Assembly: GCA_020628865.1 (NCBI GenBank)
Contig: JAHDEJ010000007.1
Location: 1 to 64,000, forward strand
Direction: 5' to 3'
From: Acidimicrobiales bacterium
Lineage (GTDB): Bacteria; Actinomycetota; Acidimicrobiia; Acidimicrobiales; SHLQ01
Length of the DNA: 64,000 nt
A program made the translations under genes and the position numbers. Below, piece after piece: positions 32,660 to 41,293 of this stretch (positions are counted from its first letter, which is position 1; each line of letters starts with the position of its first letter). A model generated the notes under the pieces. It was not told the origin of the DNA and searched no databases. It was given only the letters and a program-made list of their open reading frames with translations.

Positions 32660-32880
32660 GGCAGGTTCCTTTCGAGGTCGTCGGCGGCCGCCAACAGGAC
32701 GACCGCGAACGTGGCGGAGGTGAGCGCAAGGAACAGGTGGGCGCAGATGTGCCACCAGGCGTCGCCGGCGAACAGGTCTGCGACAGCACGCACCACGTTC
32801 ACGCCGGCCCGCCATCCCGACAGCAACGCCAACGTGAGGACCGTTCGGGTCTTGGCCCGATGCGGGATCCAATCAAGCAT
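32656..32880 (-). CDS. small membrane protein
   Basis: 74 residues with two hydrophobic segments. ATG 32880 overlaps the upstream gene by 8 nt. Unknown function. Confidence 0.6.
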   Translation of the reverse strand: MLDWIPHRAKTRTVLTLALLSGWRAGVNVVRAVADLFAGDAWWHICAHLFLALTSATFAVVLLAAADDLERNLP

Positions 32881-33127
32881 CGTCGTCCTCGACGATGACG
32901 GCGTCGGAGATCACGTCGGGATCGAGGTCGATGTCTCGACGCTGCTGTTGCAGATCGGCCCACCAGGCGTCGAAGTCGCGGCGGGCTTCGATCAGCTGCT
33001 CGTCGATCGCCTGCCAGATGATCACGGCGCTGAGGCCACCGATGAGGATTGCGCCGACGGAGTCGCCGTTGCCGGCCAGCTCGACAGCCGCCCAGGCGAA
33101 CAGCAGCCCGATGAGCCACAGGATCAC
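32873..33127 (-). CDS. small membrane protein
   Basis: 84 residues: two N-terminal hydrophobic helices (ILWLIGLLFAWAAVELA; VGAILIGGLSAVIIW) then a charged coiled-coil-like tail. GTG 33127 overlaps the preceding stop (GTGA). Confidence 0.6.
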   Translation of the reverse strand: MILWLIGLLFAWAAVELAGNGDSVGAILIGGLSAVIIWQAIDEQLIEARRDFDAWWADLQQQRRDIDLDPDVISDAVIVEDDDA

Positions 33128-33342
33128 GTGTGCGCCTCGAGCAGCTCGATCGATGTCCGGTACCAGGCTTCGAACGCTTCGGCGGGCCCGATGAACGACA
33201 CTGCGAAATCGCCGTCCGTGGCGGCGAGCACGAACACGGTGTCGCCCTTGCCGTTGCGATAGTTGCTGCCGTCGATGCCGGCGGGCAGGTCGGGTATCTG
33301 TTCGGTGATGAACGTTTCGGCTTCTTCGAGCGAGATCGTCAT
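33124..33342 (-). CDS. unknown 72-residue protein
   Basis: ATG 33342 overlaps the upstream stop (ATGA). Small alpha/beta protein with TVFVLAATDGDFAVSF; no family recognised. Confidence 0.6.
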   Translation of the reverse strand: MTISLEEAETFITEQIPDLPAGIDGSNYRNGKGDTVFVLAATDGDFAVSFIGPAEAFEAWYRTSIELLEAHT

Positions 33343-33563
33343 GCGACCGCTGCGATCTGACGCCACGCCGCCACCTGGGCGGTCACGGGGCCGTCGTCCA
33401 TGCCGAGACAGTTGTGCAACCATTCGACGGCATCAGCGAGCGCGGAGCCGGTTTGACGGCGTTCCTCGAGCTCGGCGTTGATCCGGTCCTGACGTTGTTT
33501 CCATGCGGCAGCGGCGCGGGTCGCGGCGTATCCGGCGACCGCGGCGCCGAGGAGGCGACCCAT
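33339..33563 (-). CDS. unknown 74-residue protein
   Basis: Hydrophobic Ala-rich N-terminus (MGRLLGAAVAGYAATRAAAAW) then helices. ATG 33563 overlaps the upstream stop (TGATG). Confidence 0.6.
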   Translation of the reverse strand: MGRLLGAAVAGYAATRAAAAWKQRQDRINAELEERRQTGSALADAVEWLHNCLGMDDGPVTAQVAAWRQIAAVA

Positions 33564-33823
33564 CAGAAGGCCTCCTCGACGAGCTCGTCCCCGTGCGCGG
33601 CACGCGAGTGGATGGCGGCGACGTGGTTGAGGTTCACGAACGTGGTGAGCGGCTGGTCGAGCGCTCCTGGCCGGAACCATTCGAGCCGGTAGAAGCCTTC
33701 GTCGGAGACCTCTTGCAAGAGGGACTCCAAGAGGAACTCTTCGATGGCGTCGGGCGTCATGATGAATCGGGCGGTTCGGCCGTCGGCGGCGTAGGTGATC
33801 TCGAGGATCATCAGTTCAGGCAT
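33563..33823 (-). CDS. unknown 86-residue protein
   Basis: ATG 33823 follows GAAAGGAA. Contains a beta strand pair and the ending DELVEEAF. Unknown. Confidence 0.6.
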   Translation of the reverse strand: MPELMILEITYAADGRTARFIMTPDAIEEFLLESLLQEVSDEGFYRLEWFRPGALDQPLTTFVNLNHVAAIHSRAAHGDELVEEAF

Positions 33824-34115
33824 GGGCAGGTTCCTTTCGGTGGTGCACAACGGGGATCGCTTCGACCATCCGGTGATGCGTTTGGGGAGACGAGATCGGG
33901 ATCGGGAGCTTGGCGGCGGCGGGGATGATGCGGGTGGCGAGCCGGCCGGACACGTTCGGGCTGTGGAAGTGGCTGCCGGCCCGGTTCTGGAGCTGTTCGT
34001 TGCGGCGGGCGCCGCGGCGGGTGGCATGCCATTCGACGCCGACGAGGAGGCTGGGTTGGCCGGTGTAGTAGTGGGCCCACGTTTCGAGCGCCCACCGGCG
34101 CCGCCACCTACCCAT
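33816..34115 (-). CDS. unknown basic 99-residue protein
   Basis: Arg/Trp-rich N-terminus (MGRWRRRWALETW) overlapping the DUF5131 gene by 8 nt. No motif; could bind nucleic acid. Confidence 0.55.
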   Translation of the reverse strand: MGRWRRRWALETWAHYYTGQPSLLVGVEWHATRRGARRNEQLQNRAGSHFHSPNVSGRLATRIIPAAAKLPIPISSPQTHHRMVEAIPVVHHRKEPAHA

Positions 34116-35175
34116 GCGGGAACTCGTCCCAGGTGCGGCCGTCGAGCTCGCGGCCGGCATGCGCTTTGGCGGTGACCCTTCGCGTCGGGTGCGGGCCCGT
34201 GGCGGTCAGGTTCAGTTCGGGTTCGATGTCGGTGATGGTCCCGTCGAAGTGCACGGCGCGAAGCCGGTCGTCGTCGGGATGGCCGGGCCGGTATTGGCCC
34301 CACTGCTTGAAGAACCAGGCGGTGCCGTACGGGCGGCCGTTGCAGAACGTGCAGGGCGTGTCGTCGCTGCGGTCGATGCCGTCGCCCTGGCGGGCGTCGC
34401 ATTCGGGGCAGCTGGTGTCGACGCAGGCGTCTCGGAGATCTCGGACCCATTGGGGATGCATGGGTCTCGATCCGGGCCCGGATTCGCCGCCGGCGATCAC
34501 CCAGTCGATGCCGTGAAGGTCGAGGTCGTCGTGGTCTGCGAGGGCGACGAGCGGCCCGAGGAGCGGTTCAGCGGAGATGAACCGGACCGCAGCGGGCGTG
34601 TCGCGCAGGTGGTTGGCCCGCCAGTTGTAGTCGGCGGACTCGATCGACGTCCCCAGCCAGACGTTCGGGAGCGGCCAGCCGGGCCACGGCGTGTCCGAGT
34701 TCGGTGCTGTTGCGCCGGTGCGCTCGAACCACCGTCGATAGACGACCTGCTGGAACGTGTCGACGGCAACGATGCGGGCCATCCGGTTCGGGCGTTTGGT
34801 GAGCACCTGAAAGGTGTGCTGCGGGCAGGTGGCCATGACGGCGAACACGTCGGCGATGAAGTCCATGTGCACGTCGGGGTGAAACAAGTCTGACATTGAG
34901 TTGACGAACACCATGGAGGGTTTGGTCCAGCGGCCCGGATGGTCGAGCCGGTCGGGAAGCTGCCGCAGTTCGCCGGTCCATTCGGTGCCGGCATCGGTGG
35001 AGATGGTGAGGGTCGGTGTGTACGCCTTGGCGCCCATGGCGGTGTTGCGATGGGATTGGCTGATGGCGTAGCAGTTGTCGCAGCCTGGCGACGCTTTGCT
35101 GCAACCCAACGTCGGGTTCCAGCTGCGACCGACTCTGCCTTCGCCGTGCGTCCACTCGATTGAGGTCTTCGACAT
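34108..35175 (-). CDS. DUF5131 (phage Gp37/Gp68) family protein, leaderless
   Basis: 355 residues. Opening SKTSIEWTHGEGRVGRSWNPTLGC followed by SPGCDNCYA is the family signature, with a conserved Cys cluster resembling radical-SAM type sites; a second cluster CPECDARQ...CTFC lies near residue 285. The family is widespread in phages; the reaction is unknown. ATG 35175 is 6 nt after -10 TATCAT. Confidence 0.85.
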   Translation of the reverse strand: MSKTSIEWTHGEGRVGRSWNPTLGCSKASPGCDNCYAISQSHRNTAMGAKAYTPTLTISTDAGTEWTGELRQLPDRLDHPGRWTKPSMVFVNSMSDLFHPDVHMDFIADVFAVMATCPQHTFQVLTKRPNRMARIVAVDTFQQVVYRRWFERTGATAPNSDTPWPGWPLPNVWLGTSIESADYNWRANHLRDTPAAVRFISAEPLLGPLVALADHDDLDLHGIDWVIAGGESGPGSRPMHPQWVRDLRDACVDTSCPECDARQGDGIDRSDDTPCTFCNGRPYGTAWFFKQWGQYRPGHPDDDRLRAVHFDGTITDIEPELNLTATGPHPTRRVTAKAHAGRELDGRTWDEFPHG

Positions 35176-35181
35176 CCCCCA

Positions 35182-35210
35182 ATGATACGTTACACGTATC
35201 AAGATGTCCA
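35182..35210 (-). promoter_or_regulatory. TGATACG-box promoter, leaderless
   Basis: TGGACA -35, 17 nt with TTGATACGTG, -10 TATCAT; full inverted repeat TGATACG-N5-CGTATCA. Reference-quality copy. Confidence 0.85.
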
Positions 35211-35220
35211 AGCTGTGCGG

Positions 35221-35541
35221 CTATTTGTCGAGCGTCACCGTCAACTGCCCATCGAGATCTACCTTGATCAGGCCGAGGTCCTCGAGCTCAGCGAGCGCCC
35301 GTTTCACCGTCGCCGCCGAAACACACGTCCGGGCGGCAATCTCACGTCCCGAAAGCCGCCCAGCATCCCCGGACAGCAGCAGAACGAGCAGAACGAGTCG
35401 GGTCGACCCCGACGTCGACCGGTCGTGAATCGTCACCCAGCGGGCGTCACGCACACCGTCGATGCGGCGCGGCAGCTCATCGAAACTGATCGGGGTGTCC
35501 GAAGCCATGCCGGCGACGTTAGGCGACAGGGACGACCTCAT
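35221..35541 (-). CDS. winged-helix DNA-binding protein
   Basis: 106 residues. Residues ~65-90 (GREIAARTCVSAATVKRALAELEDLGLIKVD) form a GntR/ArsR-like winged HTH. ATG 35541 overlaps the preceding stop (ATGA); ATG 35508 is possible. It lies just before the DUF5131 promoter. Confidence 0.75.
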   Translation of the reverse strand: MRSSLSPNVAGMASDTPISFDELPRRIDGVRDARWVTIHDRSTSGSTRLVLLVLLLSGDAGRLSGREIAARTCVSAATVKRALAELEDLGLIKVDLDGQLTVTLDK

Positions 35542-35867
35542 GAACCATGGAGGACATCTTGATACGTCGCGTGGCGTTGTTGCTGTTCGTCAAGGGTGCG
35601 CGTCTCGGAGAACACGACCGACAGGACCGGTTCATCGGCGACCGGCCGGAACCTGAACATGCCGGTACGCCCGGTCGACGTTTGCACCCACCGCCAGTTC
35701 GCCAGATGCACGACGCCACGATCGACGTCTACTCGACGAATGTCAGCTTCGGTGAACCCGAACGCCTGCACGGCGATCCGTCGATGCAACAGCTCATTGA
35801 TCTCGACCAGCACATTGCCGACCCGCCGGCGCATCCACGCGTCGAGCTCGGCATCGAAGACGTTCAT
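35538..35867 (-). CDS. unknown protein
   Basis: 109 residues, ATG 35867 overlapping the upstream stop (ATGA). An operator-like element (35552-35566) lies within its last codons, oriented opposite to the usual promoters. Confidence 0.6.
   Translation of the reverse strand: MNVFDAELDAWMRRRVGNVLVEINELLHRRIAVQAFGFTEADIRRVDVDRGVVHLANWRWVQTSTGRTGMFRFRPVADEPVLSVVFSETRTLDEQQQRHATYQDVLHGS
35552..35566 (+). promoter_or_regulatory. orphan TGATACG operator, reversed orientation
   Basis: Plus strand GGACATCTTGATACG matches the -35/operator part of the promoters exactly, but no -10 follows within spacing. A solitary regulator site inside a gene. Confidence 0.55.
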
Positions 35868-36118
35868 TGCCAGACAACCTGGCGCAGGGCGAGCTCGAGG
35901 GGAGCCCACCAGAACCCGCCGCCCGGCGATTCACGGAACGGATCCGAGACCGCCCGCAACACAACCTCTTGGTGGCCGTCGGGGCCGGCGTAGACGGTGA
36001 CCCGGCCGCCGTCAGCGGCGACGTTCACCCGGTCGACATCGGCGGGCAGCAGCCCCCGCCGGACGAGGCGATCCATTTCGGGCCGCGACATCCACGGGCC
36101 CCGTCGGGTCTCACCCAT
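35864..36118 (-). CDS. unknown 84-residue protein
   Basis: ATG 36118 overlaps the upstream gene by 8 nt. Basic N-terminus, beta-rich middle (GRVTVYAGPDGHQEVVLRAV). Unknown. Confidence 0.6.
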   Translation of the reverse strand: MGETRRGPWMSRPEMDRLVRRGLLPADVDRVNVAADGGRVTVYAGPDGHQEVVLRAVSDPFRESPGGGFWWAPLELALRQVVWQ

Positions 36119-36623
36119 GGGCGGCCATCACTTGACGCATGGTGCTGTGCCAATGCCCGGCCAGCCACGCCCACACTGCTGCTTTGCCTTCGGTCTCGAG
36201 CAATCTGAGGCCCTCATCGGCTTCGATGTACGACGTGTCGAAGAAACAGTCGATGCCCAACGTGATGCAGCCCTGTTGGGTCGGTTGACTTTCGTACAGC
36301 GGGGTCGCTGTGTGGAACCCGAGGCCGCCAGCCGATGGGGTTCGGGGGCCGTGCAGGCCGCGCCGTTTGAGCTCGGCGACAGATTCGGGCAGATACTCGC
36401 CGGTGAACATCGACCAAGACACCGCAATGCCTTCCCCGCGGATCACCCATTGTTCGGCGGCGGTGCCGCGGCCGTGGCTGGCGCCGCCGAGGTCGCTGCC
36501 GCCCGGGCAGCCTTCGACGCTGCAGAGGCCGAGGATGCAATCGAAAGGCGGGCGGCGTTCGGCGAACACCTCGAGACGGTCGCGGGTGCCTTCGTAGACA
36601 CGTTCGAAGCTCAGCCCGCCCAC
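36111..36623 (-). CDS. unknown Cys-rich protein
   Basis: 170 residues from GTG 36623, overlapping the 34-residue gene. CILGLCSVEGC forms a close Cys triad; other Cys at GCITLGIDCFF. Possibly metal-binding; function unknown. Confidence 0.6.
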   Translation of the reverse strand: MGGLSFERVYEGTRDRLEVFAERRPPFDCILGLCSVEGCPGGSDLGGASHGRGTAAEQWVIRGEGIAVSWSMFTGEYLPESVAELKRRGLHGPRTPSAGGLGFHTATPLYESQPTQQGCITLGIDCFFDTSYIEADEGLRLLETEGKAAVWAWLAGHWHSTMRQVMAAHG

Positions 36624-36715
36624 AGGCACCCCAGGCCGATGATGCCGGCGAGCGACAAGGTGCCGAGCACGATGGCGAACCCGATCAACGTGGACGTGAG
36701 CCGTTCGGTGTTCAT
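36611..36715 (-). CDS. 34-residue membrane peptide
   Basis: ATG 36715 overlaps the previous stop (ATGA). One long hydrophobic helix (IGFAIVLGTLSLAGIIGLGCLW). Unknown role. Confidence 0.55.
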   Translation of the reverse strand: MNTERLTSTLIGFAIVLGTLSLAGIIGLGCLWAG

Positions 36716-36918
36716 GCAATGTCCAGACAGGCCGGGCACGTCACGTCGGTTTCGCCGGTGTCGATCAGCCGGAACTCTTCGCTGACACCGTCGTCGGTGC
36801 GGTTGTCGCTCTCGTCCCACAGATGTTCGGCGCTACATGCGGTGTCACCGAACAGCGTCGTGTTGTGGCGTTCGTTGTCCGACCCGAGCATCACCGGGTA
36901 ATCGTTTGGCATGGTCAC
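36712..36918 (-). CDS. unknown 68-residue acidic protein
   Basis: GTG 36918 overlaps the preceding stop (GTGA). Ends CPACLDIA; a second Cys in TACSAEH may complete a zinc site. Confidence 0.6.
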   Translation of the reverse strand: MTMPNDYPVMLGSDNERHNTTLFGDTACSAEHLWDESDNRTDDGVSEEFRLIDTGETDVTCPACLDIA

Positions 36919-37154
36919 TTCCTTCTGGTCTTGCCGGGGCGTTTGCCGCCGGTACCTGGCGCGGGACGGTTTGGGGTCGCGGCCCGCGGTTTCTGGTTGT
37001 TCAACCCGACGAGGCCGCCGGTGAGGCGCATGGCCCGATCCATCGACATCGATTCGGCCTCACGGGCCCGTTGTCGACCGGCGAGCCGTTGTTCGGCGGT
37101 CGACGGTTCGGTTGGTTTGCGCCGGAACTTCTCGTTGTCATGCGCTGCGGACAT
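36915..37154 (-). CDS. basic 79-residue protein
   Basis: AAGGAG precedes ATG 37154. Lys/Arg-rich, ending GKRPGKTRRK; probably nucleic-acid binding by charge alone. Confidence 0.6.
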   Translation of the reverse strand: MSAAHDNEKFRRKPTEPSTAEQRLAGRQRAREAESMSMDRAMRLTGGLVGLNNQKPRAATPNRPAPGTGGKRPGKTRRK

Positions 37155-37392
37155 GGATCTCCTTGTAGATGCGGCGGGCCCGTTGGCTGCGGGTCTGCCA
37201 GCCTTCGACGTGGACGTGGAGCTGGTCGGTTTCGTAGTTGTGCTCGGCGAACGACACGATGTCGGTGGCGTTCTCCCGGGCGGCGAGACGTGCGATCGCG
37301 GCTCGTTGCCACCAGACAGCCAGCCATGGCCGCCGGTAGACGTCGATGCCAGGGAACGACCGGTGCAAGACGGTCACGGATTCGCCGACCAT
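37138..37392 (-). CDS. unknown 84-residue protein
   Basis: ATG 37392 overlaps the upstream stop (TGATG). Trp- and His-containing (HNYETDQLHVHVEGW). Overlaps the next gene by 17 nt. Confidence 0.6.
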   Translation of the reverse strand: MVGESVTVLHRSFPGIDVYRRPWLAVWWQRAAIARLAARENATDIVSFAEHNYETDQLHVHVEGWQTRSQRARRIYKEIHVRSA

Positions 37393-37787
37393 CAGAACAG
37401 GGCGCCTTGCCGGATCGGATGCTCGGCGATGAGCTGATCGAGGCGGGTCACGCTGATCGACCCGGCCGACGACCCCAGGCGTTGCCCTGGCATCGTGTCC
37501 GAGGCGGGCTCGGCGGCGATCGCGTCGAGCAGCTCGTCGGAGGGGCCGGGGTCGCCGATGCGATGCTCCACGAACCGGCGCAGCTGCTCGCGGACCTCAG
37601 CCCGCCGCTCCTTGGCGGTCGCGGTTGCCGCCATCGGACGGCCGTCGGCGGCGGTCTGGTCGGGGCCGGTGGCGTAGGAGAACTCGCCGAGCTCCACATA
37701 GTCGACGTCGGACAGGTATAGCGGCATCGCCCACATGGGCCCGTAGTCGCCCTTGTACTGCCAGGCGACGACGTAGCGGCCGTTCAC
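37392..37787 (-). CDS. unknown protein
   Basis: 131 residues from GTG 37787 (GTGA overlap). N-terminal beta segment (GRYVVAWQYKGDYGPMW), then a helical tail. Lies directly downstream of the phosphoesterase gene. Confidence 0.6.
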   Translation of the reverse strand: MNGRYVVAWQYKGDYGPMWAMPLYLSDVDYVELGEFSYATGPDQTAADGRPMAATATAKERRAEVREQLRRFVEHRIGDPGPSDELLDAIAAEPASDTMPGQRLGSSAGSISVTRLDQLIAEHPIRQGALF

Positions 37788-38392
37788 CGGTCGGCCCGGT
37801 GATGATCGACAGGTTCGTAGGTGTGGCCGTGGGTGGCGATCTCGTCGGCGATCAGCGCCGCCGCGACCGGATGTCCGTGCGGCCATCCCATGTGCCACGT
37901 TGGGGGGCCATCCACGCCGACGTCGAACCGGGTGGAGGATTGGGGTAGCCCACCGTGGCTGTGCCCGTGGAGGTGCACTGCGCCTCGATGCGCCCGGTTC
38001 CATGTGAGCATCGGATAGTGGCAGAGCACGAACCGTTGCCGGGCTTCGACACCGAGCGTTGCGGCTTCATCGTCCTCGAGGCGGACGACGATGTCGGCGA
38101 TCGGTGGGAGTACTTCCCAGCCCATCGCTTCGAGCACGGCGGGTTTCGGGTCGTGGTTGCCGGGGACGATCAGTTTGCGGCCGTTGAGCTGATCGAAGAT
38201 CGGCTGCCAGTTCGCTTTGCGGCCCATGGCGAAATCGCCGAGGTGGTAGACGGTGTCGTCGTCGTCGACGGCGTGGTTCCATCGGTCGATCAGGTCTTCG
38301 TCCATCTCGTCGACGCCGGTCCACGGCCGATCCGTGTATTTCAGGATGTTGGCGTGCCCGAAGTGGGTATCAGCAATGAAGTAGGTCGTCAC
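37784..38392 (-). CDS. calcineurin-like metallophosphoesterase
   Basis: 202 residues. YFIADTHFGH (D-x-H), YHLGDFAMG (GD-x), VPGNHDPK (GNHD) and HLHGHSHGG (GHxH) give the full metal-ligand set of calcineurin-like phosphoesterases, the small YfcE-like/phage phosphohydrolase type. Substrate cannot be predicted. GTG 38392 overlaps the MazG-like gene stop. Confidence 0.9.
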   Translation of the reverse strand: MTTYFIADTHFGHANILKYTDRPWTGVDEMDEDLIDRWNHAVDDDDTVYHLGDFAMGRKANWQPIFDQLNGRKLIVPGNHDPKPAVLEAMGWEVLPPIADIVVRLEDDEAATLGVEARQRFVLCHYPMLTWNRAHRGAVHLHGHSHGGLPQSSTRFDVGVDGPPTWHMGWPHGHPVAAALIADEIATHGHTYEPVDHHRADR

Positions 38393-39099
38393 GGCGTGTC
38401 CTGCTGGTCGGGGGTCATGTAGCCGCGGGCGATGAGCTCGGGCGCTTTGTGCGCGACGCATTCGTCGACGGTGGTGCCGAGGTGGTCGGCGAGGCGGGCG
38501 AGGTAGACGGCGACGTCAGCGATTTCGTCCATGACCTCGGCGACCCATCGGTCGTAGAGCTCGTCGGCCCGTTCTGTGTTGTCGGCGTTGTAGTCGCCGC
38601 GCCAATGCTTCTTGACCTTGTTCAGGAGTTCGCCTGCCTCGCCAGAGGTCGCGGCCGCGTAGAAGTAGATCGTTGACCAGCCCTGGCTGGGTGCGGGCGG
38701 TTCGACGTCGAGGAGCCGATCCTGCCAGGCAGGCGTCGCCGGCGGCGGGGTGTCGATGTCGAGCTGGTCTTCGCTGATGATGCCGAAGTCGAACACGTCG
38801 AGCGCGCCTTCGGTGGCGCACACGACGTGATGGCCCTTCATCGAGGCCTGGTCGTCGAGGACGACAGCCCAGCCGAGCCATCGGTCGTCCTCGTTGTCGT
38901 AGGGCTGGGCGACGACCTTGTCGATGAGACGGAGCACGGCGTCTTTGTCCCAGTCGCATCCGACGGCCAACGGGCCGCCGACCTTCATGTTGTGCACGGA
39001 TTCGTGTTCGGAGAAGTACCAGTTGGCGAAGTCGCGCATGTCGGCGGGGGCGATCGTCCAGCATTCGGGTCGGCCTTCGGGCCGGCAGCGGAGCTTCAC
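38389..39099 (-). CDS. protein with C-terminal MazG-like nucleotide pyrophosphohydrolase domain
   Basis: 236 residues from GTG 39099. The C-terminal ~95 residues carry the EAGEL (EExxE-like) helix and DEIADVAVYLARLADHLG, the metal-binding helices of all-alpha NTP pyrophosphohydrolases. The N-terminal ~140 residues are a separate unknown domain with one Cys. Expected to hydrolyse (d)NTPs or alarmone-like nucleotides; role in phage nucleotide sanitation or in lowering ppGpp/defence signals is inference. Confidence 0.75.
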   Translation of the reverse strand: MKLRCRPEGRPECWTIAPADMRDFANWYFSEHESVHNMKVGGPLAVGCDWDKDAVLRLIDKVVAQPYDNEDDRWLGWAVVLDDQASMKGHHVVCATEGALDVFDFGIISEDQLDIDTPPPATPAWQDRLLDVEPPAPSQGWSTIYFYAAATSGEAGELLNKVKKHWRGDYNADNTERADELYDRWVAEVMDEIADVAVYLARLADHLGTTVDECVAHKAPELIARGYMTPDQQDTP

Positions 39100-39515
39100 G
39101 AGTCCACCCCGGCCGGTTCGCCGGCGCGCAGCTCGGCGACTTTCGTCGACCAGGTGTCCCAGTCGGCCGCCCACTTGTCGGCATCGAATCGTTCGCCGTC
39201 CTCGATGTTCGGGGCGATCTGTTCCCAGCGGCCGATCACCAACGGCACGTCGGCGTGGTGGAGGGTCTTGCACGACATGAACGCCGGCAGGCCGTTCACT
39301 GCCATCGACGAGGCGGACACGTATTCGTAGACGGCGCCGGCCTCGAGCGGGAACTGGTCGACTTCGACGAGCGCCAGGATCATGAAGATGCGGCGGAGCT
39401 CGGCGATGTCGGTGTAGGGGACGATGCGCACCAGGACCGTGTTGGCCGCCATCGCGATCGCGAGTACCTGCACTTCGGTGTCCGTGAGGCGGGGGAGTTC
39501 GGGGCGGTCGGTCAT
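39096..39515 (-). CDS. unknown protein
   Basis: 139 residues, ATG 39515 overlapping the upstream stop (ATGA). Helical with a hydrophobic stretch (IFMILALVEV). No motif. Confidence 0.65.
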   Translation of the reverse strand: MTDRPELPRLTDTEVQVLAIAMAANTVLVRIVPYTDIAELRRIFMILALVEVDQFPLEAGAVYEYVSASSMAVNGLPAFMSCKTLHHADVPLVIGRWEQIAPNIEDGERFDADKWAADWDTWSTKVAELRAGEPAGVDS

Positions 39516-40024
39516 GTTTCGCTCGTTTGGGTGGTGGTCGTGGTGTCCATCAGCGTTTCGCCCGTCCGGGCCATGTACTGCTGGCCGGCGTTGTCGGTGT
39601 AGCCGGTGGCGTATTCGCCGCCATCGACGGGCGTCTGGCTGGTTTGCACGGTCCGGAAGGTCGGCGATTTGAACACGAGGGCGACGAGTTCGCGGTGGTC
39701 GTCGAGCCGGTCTTGCATGTGCTGTTGACGCAGGTCGAGGGTCGATTCGGCTAGTTCGAGTTGGCGTTCTCGTTCGTTGAGTTCGGCGCGGCGGGCGTCG
39801 AGCGTTTGATGGTCGGCGACCTGTTGGACGAGTTCGCCGTGCGCGCGGCGGGATTCGTCCAGTTCGGTGCGAAGGTCGCCGAGGTCGCTGTATGCCCGGT
39901 CGAGTTCGGTTTCGAGCCGGTCGGCTTGCTCGAGCCGGTCTCGGAGCCAGTCGACTTGTTGGGCGGGGAGCGATTCGGCGATCGCTGCGTCGATTCTTTT
40001 TTGGAGGGCTTGTTCGTCTGACAT
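39512..40024 (-). CDS. coiled-coil protein, leaderless
   Basis: 170 residues. Residues ~20-110 are a continuous heptad-rich coiled coil; the C-terminus is Thr/Gln-rich. ATG 40024 is 6 nt after -10 TATCAT. Heads a long operon of at least 13 coupled genes down to the DUF5131 promoter. Confidence 0.7.
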   Translation of the reverse strand: MSDEQALQKRIDAAIAESLPAQQVDWLRDRLEQADRLETELDRAYSDLGDLRTELDESRRAHGELVQQVADHQTLDARRAELNERERQLELAESTLDLRQQHMQDRLDDHRELVALVFKSPTFRTVQTSQTPVDGGEYATGYTDNAGQQYMARTGETLMDTTTTTQTSET

Positions 40025-40030
40025 CCCATC

Positions 40031-40059
40031 ATGATACGGCAGTCGTATCAAAATGTCCA
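40031..40059 (-). promoter_or_regulatory. TGATACG-box promoter, leaderless
   Basis: TGGACA -35, 17 nt with TTTGATACG, -10 TATCAT, full inverted repeat TGATACG-N5-CGTATCA, 6 nt to ATG 40024. Confidence 0.85.
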
Positions 40060-40172
40060 AACCAGACAGGTGGGCTATTTCGGGTGCGCTGCATCCACCA
40101 CCGTGTCACACCCCACCGGTAGCTTCACTGCGGCTGGATGGGTCAACGGTGGACGAATCCAGGAGAAAAACA

Positions 40173-40922
40173 ATGTCATACGTCAGTGGGCGTCGAGAGT
40201 TCAAACTCAAATGGGCGGTCTTCATCGTCCTTTCCTTCGTGTGCTCATCGCTCGCGGTTGTGGAGGCAACACAACCGGCCGATGCACGAGAAATCTGCAA
40301 GATCACGGTCGGCGACGACTCGTTCTCCAACTACCTGTGGAACGACAGCCGAAGTGAGATGCGGGTCCAGGCATCATCAGGCGTCGCCGACTTCACAAAC
40401 GCATGGACCAGCGATTCGCGCTGGAACTTTGCTCGAGTGCAGCCGCAGCACACCACCGACGGCTGGAAAGATCACCCAGGCGATGACGTATGCGACCTCG
40501 ACTTCTTCTGGGCGAAGGAGAAGATCCGCATTCACGAACCTGTCTGCCGGGCGGAGAACCGAAGCGGCATCGTTGGCTGCACGGACCTTTCGTGGCCGTG
40601 GAAGAAGACGCTCGCGGCGAAGCGCTGGCACAAGGTGGACCGCAACTGGCGGTACATCACCTGTTTCTCGGGAACGTCAGTACCGACGGACAACACAATC
40701 CTGCGGTGTTTCGCGTCGCCGGTGAAGTCCTTCAACCACTTCGCGAACAACATCGAGCCGAGAACAATCCGGCTCGACATGAACCCGATGCGATCGAATC
40801 ACCTGAACCCCCTTGATCAGGTCCCGTCGACGTGGGACGTTCCGAGAGGTGGGGAATCGAAGTCGACCACATCGAACGTGACGACCTGTCCGACGAAGTG
40901 GGCGAGGTGCCCAACCGCCTAG
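40173..40922 (+). CDS. secreted Cys-containing protein (moron)
   Basis: 249 residues, ATG 40173 with AGGAG 8-9 nt upstream. Signal peptide (KWAVFIVLSFVCSSLAVVEA) followed by an exported domain with about eight Cys, suggesting disulfides. Composition is less GC-rich than neighbours, consistent with separate acquisition. Its stop shares CTAG with the convergent membrane gene. Function unknown. Confidence 0.75.
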   Translation: MSYVSGRREFKLKWAVFIVLSFVCSSLAVVEATQPADAREICKITVGDDSFSNYLWNDSRSEMRVQASSGVADFTNAWTSDSRWNFARVQPQHTTDGWKDHPGDDVCDLDFFWAKEKIRIHEPVCRAENRSGIVGCTDLSWPWKKTLAAKRWHKVDRNWRYITCFSGTSVPTDNTILRCFASPVKSFNHFANNIEPRTIRLDMNPMRSNHLNPLDQVPSTWDVPRGGESKSTTSNVTTCPTKWARCPTA

Positions 40923-41293
40923 GTTGAGGCGTCGAAGGCCCGCCCGTGACGGAGTGCAGCGAGCACGATGAACGACGGGCCGACAATGACCATGACGAGA
41001 GCGGCGGCGGTGAGCGTAGGCGAACCGTCGCCGCTGGTCTGGTCCCAGAAGAACGTTCCGACAACGGTGCCGAGCGCGACCGAAACGAGGACGGCCAGAC
41101 CGGTTGAGATCCAGGCCGGGCGGGACATCATGAACCAGTAGAGGCCGAAGTGGCCGGCGGCGAGGATCGCGAGTGCGCCGGCCGCGCCGGCGGTGGTGAC
41201 GACGTCATCGTCGACGCCGATTCCGACACTCGCAGCGAAGACGGTGACGGTCATCCAGATGACCGAGGCGATCGCCCAACGTACGGGATTCAT
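40919..41293 (-). CDS. four-helix membrane protein
   Basis: 124 residues with about four hydrophobic segments. ATG 41293 overlaps the preceding stop (ATGA). Convergent with the secreted-protein gene; the two stops use the two strands of one CTAG. Resembles superinfection-exclusion-size membrane proteins but no family recognised. Confidence 0.65.
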   Translation of the reverse strand: MNPVRWAIASVIWMTVTVFAASVGIGVDDDVVTTAGAAGALAILAAGHFGLYWFMMSRPAWISTGLAVLVSVALGTVVGTFFWDQTSGDGSPTLTAAALVMVIVGPSFIVLAALRHGRAFDAST

